Below are positions 1-3,531 of a DNA stretch of 6,420 nt, piece after piece. Each line of letters begins with the position of its first letter. The first letter of the stretch is position 1. This DNA is from Clostridia bacterium. Lineage in GTDB: Bacteria > Bacillota > Clostridia > TANB77 > CAG-508. The position numbers and the translations under genes are program-made. Under the pieces are notes generated by a model. That model worked only from the letters and a program-made list of their open reading frames with translations, made no database searches and was not told the origin of the DNA. Location: the NCBI GenBank assembly GCA_900753245.1, contig CAADYJ010000075.1, positions 1 to 6,420 of the forward strand, read 5' to 3'.

Positions 1-85
1 TAGTCATAATTCTATTTTTAAAATTAAAAAAATAAAAATAATGTAAAGGATTAGTTTGAAGTATAACTAGTCTTTTTTATAAAAA

Positions 86-142
86 TTAAGTCTAAAACTA
101 AATTTTGCTTAGTCTTTTGGTGGAATTTAGTTTTAAACTTAA
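86..142. repeat. Long imperfect inverted repeat (hairpin)
   Basis: The arm at 86-104 pairs with 124-142 over 19 positions with one mismatch (C92 against A136). G-U and G-C pairs further in (105-109 with 119-123) leave a loop of about nine bases. Read on the plus strand, the hairpin is followed by AAAAG rather than a T run. Read on the minus strand it is followed by TTTTTATAAAAAAG, so it could end minus-strand transcription, although no minus-strand gene lies to its right. It may instead be a cruciform or a degenerate mobile repeat. Confidence 0.55.
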
Positions 143-169
143 AAGTTTCGTAAATATCTTCATTTTTTA

Positions 170-198
170 TGGTAAAAAATTAATTTTTATGATAGAAT
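170..198 (+). promoter_or_regulatory. Candidate extended -10 promoter for the left membrane-protein gene
   Basis: TGATAGAAT at 190-198 matches an extended -10 element (TG, one base, then TAGAAT at 193-198). The -35 position (about 170-175, TGGTAA) is weak, as is usual for extended -10 promoters. A 14-bp palindrome, AAAAATTAATTTTT at 175-188, fills the spacer and could be a repressor site, but such A/T palindromes arise easily in this base composition. Transcription would start near 205, leaving a leader of about 160 bases before the ATG at 368. Confidence 0.35.
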
Positions 199-253
199 GG
201 GATAAATAAATTATAAAATAAAATATTGTTTTATGGGTTTATGAGATTTATTC

Positions 254-279
254 AGAGGAGATGAGATATTATAACCGCA
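254..279 (+). repeat. Repeated block, left copy (GGAG plus ATATTATAACCGCA)
   Basis: This 26-base block matches 1950-1975 at 22 of 26 positions, and the last 14 bases (ATATTATAACCGCA) are identical. Both copies have GGAG exactly eight bases before that 14-mer. The encoded peptides do not continue alike in any frame, so the similarity is at the DNA or RNA level. It may be a duplicated gene start, a leader signal or a boundary repeat. Confidence 0.5.
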
Positions 280-365
280 TAAATTCTGATTACAAAGAAT
301 CACTATTATCTAATAAAAATACAGAGGAAACAATTAAAGAAAAATGGGAAAATGGAGGGAAATAA
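261..365 (+). CDS. Possible 34-residue small protein, coupled to the next gene
   Basis: An ATG at 261 opens 34 codons ending with TAA at 363-365. The product would begin MRYYNRINSDYKES, end KWENGGK, and be hydrophilic with mixed charge. It shows no membrane segment and no family I recognise. Its last codons contain the GGAGGG ribosome-binding site of the next gene, whose ATG lies two bases after the stop, an arrangement typical of translational coupling. Against it, GAGGAG at 255-260 sits directly against the ATG with no spacer, so initiation there would be poor. A seven-codon frame (ATG 241, TGA 262-264) overlaps the ATG as ATGA and could feed ribosomes into it. It may also be only the tail of a lost gene. 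Confidence 0.33.
   Translation: MRYYNRINSDYKESLLSNKNTEETIKEKWENGGK
354..359 (+). promoter_or_regulatory. Ribosome-binding site deciding the start at 368
   Basis: GGAGGG lies eight bases before the ATG at 368. An in-frame ATG at 344 has no Shine-Dalgarno match upstream (AATTAAAGAAAA) and would put charged residues (MGKWREIN) before the hydrophobic helix. The downstream start is therefore preferred. Confidence 0.75.
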
Positions 366-367
366 AT

Positions 368-706
368 ATGTTAATATTAATAGTTGTTCTAATATTAATA
401 ATTGCATTTATAGTGTACAATAAAAGACAATTTAAAAGTATAGGTAATACAAAAGGGATATGTGTAGAAGTAAAAACTGAATTAACAGATCCATATTATA
501 GTGATAGTAGTGATAATGTAGTTAGAGGTGGAGATAGAAGAATGTATAGGCCGTATATTAAATATGAATGGCAAGGAATAGAATATGTTGCTAAATCTTA
601 TAAGGCATATAGTAAAGCTGATATATTTCCTAAAGATGAAGTGGAAATAGAAGTTAATGATTTAAATAAAGAAGTTGTAAAAATTGTTAGAAGATTGAAT
701 AAATAA
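368..706 (+). CDS. Small single-pass membrane protein, DUF3592-like
   Basis: The 112-residue product starts directly with a strongly hydrophobic helix (residues 1-16, only L, I, V, A, F and M), followed by YNKRQFK. By the positive-inside rule, those basic residues would place the C-terminal domain in the cytoplasm. The soluble part has a pattern I associate with DUF3592-type proteins: a strand ending in a GVCVEVK-like segment (here GICVEVK, about 31-37), an acidic loop, then YRPYIKYEWQGIEYVAKS (about 61-78, the usual 'RP.V.Y...G..Y.A.S' element). A C-terminal KDEVEIEVN stretch stands where the family has its 'G..V.V.Y.P' strand. No catalytic residues are apparent and the function is unknown. 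The DUF3592 link is inferred from the pattern and not proven. The gene lies 218 bases upstream of the nuclease gene, which has its own promoter candidate, so a shared operon is not required. Confidence 0.75.
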   Translation: MLILIVVLILIIAFIVYNKRQFKSIGNTKGICVEVKTELTDPYYSDSSDNVVRGGDRRMYRPYIKYEWQGIEYVAKSYKAYSKADIFPKDEVEIEVNDLNKEVVKIVRRLNK

Positions 707-748
707 TAAATTATTATGTGTAATTATATTAGCCGATATGCAAAATAG

Positions 749-841
749 ATAAAAGAGAAAGATGAGTTAATAGAAGAATCAGTTATTCTAAAAATTCGAA
801 TAGCTTATAAAAATGGAAAAAATTATAAAATAATGTTTTAA
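749..841 (+). pseudogene. Possible coding remnant before the nuclease gene
   Basis: A frame of 30 codons lies open between TAG (746-748) and TAA (839-841), with no ATG, GTG or TTG near its beginning. Its translation (IKEKDELIEESVILKIRIAY, then KNGKNYKIMF) has a plausible amphipathic pattern for a protein tail. The ATG at 738 is in another frame and stops after four codons, so a start could only be joined to it by a frameshift. It may equally be chance, because A/T-rich intergenic DNA can produce such Lys/Ile/Glu-rich strings. Confidence 0.2.
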
Positions 842-873
842 AAGTTCGATTATAAAAATAAATGTACTTTAAA

Positions 874-879
874 TATAAT
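874..879 (+). promoter_or_regulatory. Candidate -10 box for the DUF1016 gene
   Basis: TATAAT at 874-879 is an exact -10 consensus. The -35 region at about 850-856 (TTATAAA) is poor. Transcription would begin near 886 and give a leader of about 39 bases before the ATG at 925. This position lies downstream of the alternative ATG at 862, which supports 925 as the true start. Confidence 0.4.
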
Positions 880-908
880 AGAAAATGTAGTAAGAACAAA
901 TATAAAAT

Positions 909-915
909 AAAGGAG
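909..915 (+). promoter_or_regulatory. Ribosome-binding site deciding the start at 925
   Basis: AAAGGAG lies nine bases before the ATG at 925. The frame is open back to an ATG at 862, but that ATG has no Shine-Dalgarno match, and the extra 21 residues (Lys/Asn/Tyr-rich) look like translated non-coding DNA. Confidence 0.8.
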
Positions 916-924
916 AGTGTTCTT

Positions 925-1953
925 ATGAAGGAAGAAAATAGAGATTTAGAATTAAGTTTGAATTTTGCAGAAATTGCAAAAATGGTAGAAACAAGAAGAA
1001 ATAATGCATATAGAAAAGTAAACGAAGAATTGATTTCTTTATATTGGGACTTTGGAAAATATATAAGCGAAAAAGTTAATGATAGTAATTGGGGAGATAA
1101 AATTGTAGATAAATTAGTGGAGTTTATGAAAAGAGAATATCCAACAATGAAAGGCTTTACAAGGCGTGGAATCTATAGAATGAAGCAGTTTTACGAAACA
1201 TATAAAGATAATGAAATTGTGTCAACACTGTTGACACAAATTAGTTGGAGTAATAATGTTAAAATATTAAGTTCAACAAACTCAATGGAGGAAAAAGAAT
1301 TTTATATAAGAATGTGTATAAAAAACAACTATTCAGCAAGAGAACTTGATAGGCAGATTTCAAGTGGTTATTTCCATAGATATATGATATCTGATGGACA
1401 AGCAAATCAAAGTATTATAAAATCAATAGGAGAAGAAGATTATCCTAATACTAAAATATTAGATACTTATAGTTTGGAATTTCTGGATTTGCCAAATAAT
1501 TATTCTGAAAAAGATTTAAAAAAAGCAATTGTTTCCAATATGAAGGATTTTATATTAGAAATTGGTAAAGATTTCACTTATGTTGGAGAAGAATATAGAG
1601 TACAGGTTGGAAATCAAGATTTTTATATCGATTTGCTTTTTTACAACAGAGCATTGAGTTGTTTAGTTGCATTTGAATTGAAAATTGATGATTTTAAACC
1701 TGAATATATTTCAAAAATGGATTTTTATTTGGAAGCATTAGATAGACAAGAAAAAAAGAAAAATGAAAATCCAAGTGTTGGAGTAATATTATGTGCAGGA
1801 AAAGATAAGCAAGTTGTAGAATATGCTATTAGTAGGACTATTTCACCAACAATGGTATCTCAATATACATTAGAATTAATTGATAAAAAATTATTAGAAG
1901 AAAAACTTAGGGAAATTAACAATATAGTAGAAGAAAATAATAAAAAAATATAG
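925..1953 (+). CDS. yhcG: DUF1016/YhcG-family PDDEXK nuclease
   Basis: The 342-residue product has the two-part layout of the DUF1016 (YhcG, COG4804) family. The N-terminal helical domain (about 10-150) carries the family's recognisable segments: LYWDFGKYI near residue 40, GFTRRGIYRMKQFY, TQISWSNN (104-111) and NNYSARELDRQI (134-145). The C-terminal domain (about 165-340) is a restriction-endonuclease fold. In it, D236 of FYIDLLFYN and E251-L252-K253 of AFELK form the D...ExK metal-binding core, followed by the usual helix FKPEYISKMDFYLEALD. The core is intact, so nuclease activity is plausible. The family is predicted to cleave DNA and is often found in variable or restriction-modification neighbourhoods, but its substrate here is unknown. 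No methylase or specificity partner is present. The length is normal for the family. A perfect 23-bp palindrome lies inside the gene at 1217-1239. The family call is strong and the biological role is inference. Confidence 0.93.
   Translation: MKEENRDLELSLNFAEIAKMVETRRNNAYRKVNEELISLYWDFGKYISEKVNDSNWGDKIVDKLVEFMKREYPTMKGFTRRGIYRMKQFYETYKDNEIVSTLLTQISWSNNVKILSSTNSMEEKEFYIRMCIKNNYSARELDRQISSGYFHRYMISDGQANQSIIKSIGEEDYPNTKILDTYSLEFLDLPNNYSEKDLKKAIVSNMKDFILEIGKDFTYVGEEYRVQVGNQDFYIDLLFYNRALSCLVAFELKIDDFKPEYISKMDFYLEALDRQEKKKNENPSVGVILCAGKDKQVVEYAISRTISPTMVSQYTLELIDKKLLEEKLREINNIVEENNKKI
1217..1239. repeat. 23-bp palindrome within the DUF1016 gene
   Basis: The arms TTGTGTCAACA (1217-1227) and TGTTGACACAA (1229-1239) are perfect reverse complements around one central C at 1228. 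The site encodes residues 98-105 (IVSTLLTQ), just before the conserved SW of the family. It is less A/T-rich than its surroundings. It has the form of a dimeric protein's binding site, or of an RNA hairpin too tight to close fully at the tip. Its function is unknown. Confidence 0.8.
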
Positions 1954-1975
1954 GAGGTTATATATTATAACCGCA
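1950..1975 (+). repeat. Repeated block, right copy (AGGAGG plus ATATTATAACCGCA)
   Basis: This is the second copy of the 26-base block at 254-279 (22 of 26 identical, with the last 14 bases exact). It overlaps the stop codon of the nuclease gene: TAG at 1951-1953 runs into AGGAGG (1952-1957). A shorter related string, GATATTATAACTG, occurs at 2069-2081. The two full copies bracket the membrane-protein and nuclease genes in direct orientation, about 1.7 kb apart. Confidence 0.5.
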
Positions 1976-2213
1976 AAAACTTGAAAAACTTATGTATGAA
2001 CACTTACATAAGATTATGAAAATACTGAAAAGTAAGTAAAAACAAAGATTATAAACCTCAAAACTCTTGATATTATAACTGTTTTAATGAAGAACGACAG
2101 GGTACGCGAATTTGAATGGTTAGATACGAGGAGTTGAGAGGAAGATAGATATAGCAAACAGATTAAGAGAGATAAGGAAAACAAATAGTAATTTATATGA
2201 GGAAATTATATGA
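1958..2213 (+). pseudogene. Probable frameshifted small gene between nuclease and membrane protein
   Basis: A strong AGGAGG (1952-1957) is followed by no intact gene, but three open frames follow one another across the gap. Frame one, 1971-2039, reads PQKLEKLMYEHLHKIMK and then ILKSK before TAA. Frame two, 2036-2137, has 33 codons and includes MKNDRVREFEWLDTRS. Frame three, 2124-2213, has 29 codons, includes RKIDIANRLREIRKTNS, and ends in TGA overlapping the ATG at 2210 as ATGA. Skipping one base near 2126 joins frames two and three into about 58 continuous codons (…FEWLD-RGVERKIDIAN…). The overlap with the next start is typical of real neighbouring genes. The stretch 2091-2145 is also less A/T-rich than other gaps here. 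I recognise no family. Alternatives are several separate tiny genes, a sequencing error or chance. Confidence 0.33.
1989..2012. repeat. Short hairpin downstream of the nuclease gene
   Basis: CTTATGTA (1989-1996) is the exact reverse complement of TACATAAG (2005-2012), with an eight-base loop. No T run follows, so it is not a standard intrinsic terminator. It could still stabilise or pause the nuclease transcript. Confidence 0.4.
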
Positions 2214-2656
2214 GTAAAAAAATAATATTGGTAATTATATTGTTAGTAGTATTAGTTGGAGCTATTATATTAATTATACCTAAAAACAATATTAAATATA
2301 TAGTTATAAAAGACAGATATTCTGATTATGAAAGTAAGATAATATCAAATTATCAAGAATATATTGAATTTGTTAACTATATTAATCTTCAAAATAAAAA
2401 TTATGGAAAAGTTTATAATTTTAATTCTGAAAAATATGATGAAGAATATTTTGATAATAAATCTTTAGCGATTATTAATATTATTATAGGAAATAGTAGT
2501 AATAGCCTAAAGAACATAGATATATCAGTAATAGATAATATATTAGTATGTAAGGCTAATATAGAGTCTGGAAATGAAATTACAGATAATATTAATGGAA
2601 AATTAATACTAGTGGAAATAGATAAATCTGTAACAGAATTCAAAATAGAAAAGTAG
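2210..2656 (+). CDS. Membrane-anchored small protein, PrcB-like C-terminus
   Basis: The 148-residue product has a short basic N-terminus (MSKK) and one hydrophobic helix (about 5-23). There is no lipobox cysteine after the helix, so it is probably an uncleaved anchor with the rest outside the cell. The body has a FxNYINLQN helix (about 54-62) and then EYFDNKSLAIINIIIGNSSN (about 79-98), strands around 100-117 and a closing LILVEIDKSV strand. This 'YF.nKsL.ii....sG....' pattern resembles the PrcB C-terminal domain and related clostridial proteins of unknown function; that link is inference. GAGG (2199-2202) sits seven bases before the ATG. The start overlaps the end of an upstream frame as ATGA, and the phosphatase gene follows 34 bases later, suggesting co-transcription. 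No catalytic motif is visible. Confidence 0.8.
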   Translation: MSKKIILVIILLVVLVGAIILIIPKNNIKYIVIKDRYSDYESKIISNYQEYIEFVNYINLQNKNYGKVYNFNSEKYDEEYFDNKSLAIINIIIGNSSNSLKNIDISVIDNILVCKANIESGNEITDNINGKLILVEIDKSVTEFKIEK

Positions 2657-2690
2657 AAAATAATTATATTTTGTAAATAGGAGAATTTTT

Positions 2691-3479
2691 ATGGATAATG
2701 AAATTTTTATTGTAACTCAGATTAAAAAATTAGTTTATGAAATTTCTAAACAAATTTTAAATATAAATTCTTTAAAAGAAATAGAAAAAGAAGTTACTGA
2801 AAAAGGAAAAAATAACTATGTTACTACTTTTGATATAAAAGTAGAAAATAAATTAAAAACAGCTTTAAAAGAGTTAATAGTAGAATCCACATTTTTAGGA
2901 GAAGAAACTGGAGGAAAAATAGAATCTAAAGGCTATACATGGGTTGTTGACCCTATTGATGGAACAACTAATTTTATACATGGATTACAATATGCAATTT
3001 CAATAGGATTAGTAAAAGATGGAGAACCTATAATAGGATGTATCTATAGTCCAATTACAGAGGATTTTTGGTATGGTATAAAAGGAAAAGGTGCATATAA
3101 AAATGACATAAAATTACAAGTAAGCCAAAGAGATTCAATACAAGATACAGTTATAGAATTCGGATTTCCTTATAACGCTAGTAAAACAGAAAATATATTA
3201 AAAAATGTATTAAAAATAAAACAAGCTGGTGCGGCAGATGTTAAAAGAATTGGACCAGCATGTTTAGATATATGTAGAGTTGCTTCAGGCGAATGCGATG
3301 CATATTTTGAATATGATCTTAAACCATGGGATATTATGGCTGCAATGTTAATATTACAAGAAGCGGGAGGAACATTATATAAGATGGATGGCACAAAGTA
3401 TGAATTTACGCAAGGATCTATAATAGTTTCTAATAAATCAGAAAAATTAAAAAAACAACTATTAGAATTAGTAAACTAA
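2691..3479 (+). CDS. suhB: Inositol-monophosphatase-family phosphatase
   Basis: The 262-residue product is a full-length member of the metal-dependent inositol monophosphatase family, which hydrolyses phosphate esters such as inositol 1-phosphate in the cytoplasm. The family signatures are all present. Metal ligand E71 lies in FLGEETGG, motif A WVVDPIDGTTNF spans 84-95 with ligands D87 and D90, and motif B is KPWDIMAAM with D214. The C-terminal EAGG and the final SIIVSN segment are also normal. Members may act on myo-inositol phosphate, NADP, fructose bisphosphate or PAP-like substrates, and the sequence does not settle which; the symbol marks the family only. AGGAG (2679-2683) lies seven bases before the ATG. 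It sits 34 bases after the small membrane-protein gene and 52 bases before polA, with no clear terminator on either side, so a three-gene transcript is plausible. Confidence 0.95.
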   Translation: MDNEIFIVTQIKKLVYEISKQILNINSLKEIEKEVTEKGKNNYVTTFDIKVENKLKTALKELIVESTFLGEETGGKIESKGYTWVVDPIDGTTNFIHGLQYAISIGLVKDGEPIIGCIYSPITEDFWYGIKGKGAYKNDIKLQVSQRDSIQDTVIEFGFPYNASKTENILKNVLKIKQAGAADVKRIGPACLDICRVASGECDAYFEYDLKPWDIMAAMLILQEAGGTLYKMDGTKYEFTQGSIIVSNKSEKLKKQLLELVN

Positions 3480-3495
3480 TATTTAAGATATTAAC

Positions 3496-3510
3496 AATAG
3501 CAATGCTATT
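3496..3510. repeat. Small hairpin between the phosphatase gene and polA
   Basis: AATAGC (3496-3501) pairs with GCTATT (3505-3510) across a three-base loop. TAAATTTAAGGAGG follows, so there is no T run and it is not a convincing terminator. It may influence mRNA stability or polA translation, because it ends seven bases before the polA ribosome-binding site. Confidence 0.35.
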
Positions 3511-3517
3511 TAAATTT

Positions 3518-3524
3518 AAGGAGG
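3518..3524 (+). promoter_or_regulatory. Strong ribosome-binding site for a TTG start (polA)
   Basis: AAGGAGG at 3518-3524 is followed by a seven-base spacer and then TTG at 3532. The first in-frame ATG (codon 15, 3574) lies after the LVLVDGNS catalytic segment and would remove the metal ligand D8. TTG is therefore the start. Confidence 0.9.
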
Positions 3525-3531
3525 AAAAACT

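Larger units (their letters stand above)
1..260. other. Intergenic region left of the first gene
   Basis: No gene is supported here on either strand; all frames close quickly and the sequence is largely runs of A and T. It holds a long imperfect inverted repeat (86-142), a 14-bp A/T palindrome (175-188) and a candidate extended -10 promoter (190-198), each listed or discussed separately. The window opens with TAG at 1-3, which could be the stop codon of an upstream gene, but nothing confirms that. Confidence 0.6.

Noticed and set aside
13..40. Inverted repeat TATTTTTA / TAAAAATA
   Set aside because: The stem is only eight A-T pairs, which is expected by chance in this base composition.
344..367. 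Upstream ATG that would add eight residues to the left membrane protein
   Set aside because: No Shine-Dalgarno match precedes it. GGAGGG at good spacing points to the ATG at 368, which also puts the hydrophobic helix at the N-terminus.
862..924. Upstream ATG that would add 21 residues to the DUF1016 nuclease
   Set aside because: There is no ribosome-binding site, the added residues look like translated intergenic DNA, the -10 box at 874-879 lies inside it, and a strong AAAGGAG serves the ATG at 925.
1951..2016. Readthrough of the nuclease TAG stop, extending the protein by about 20 residues
   Set aside because: The frame stays open after TAG (EVIYYNRKNL...), but the protein already has the normal family length and AGGAGG overlaps the stop. 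No readthrough signal is evident.
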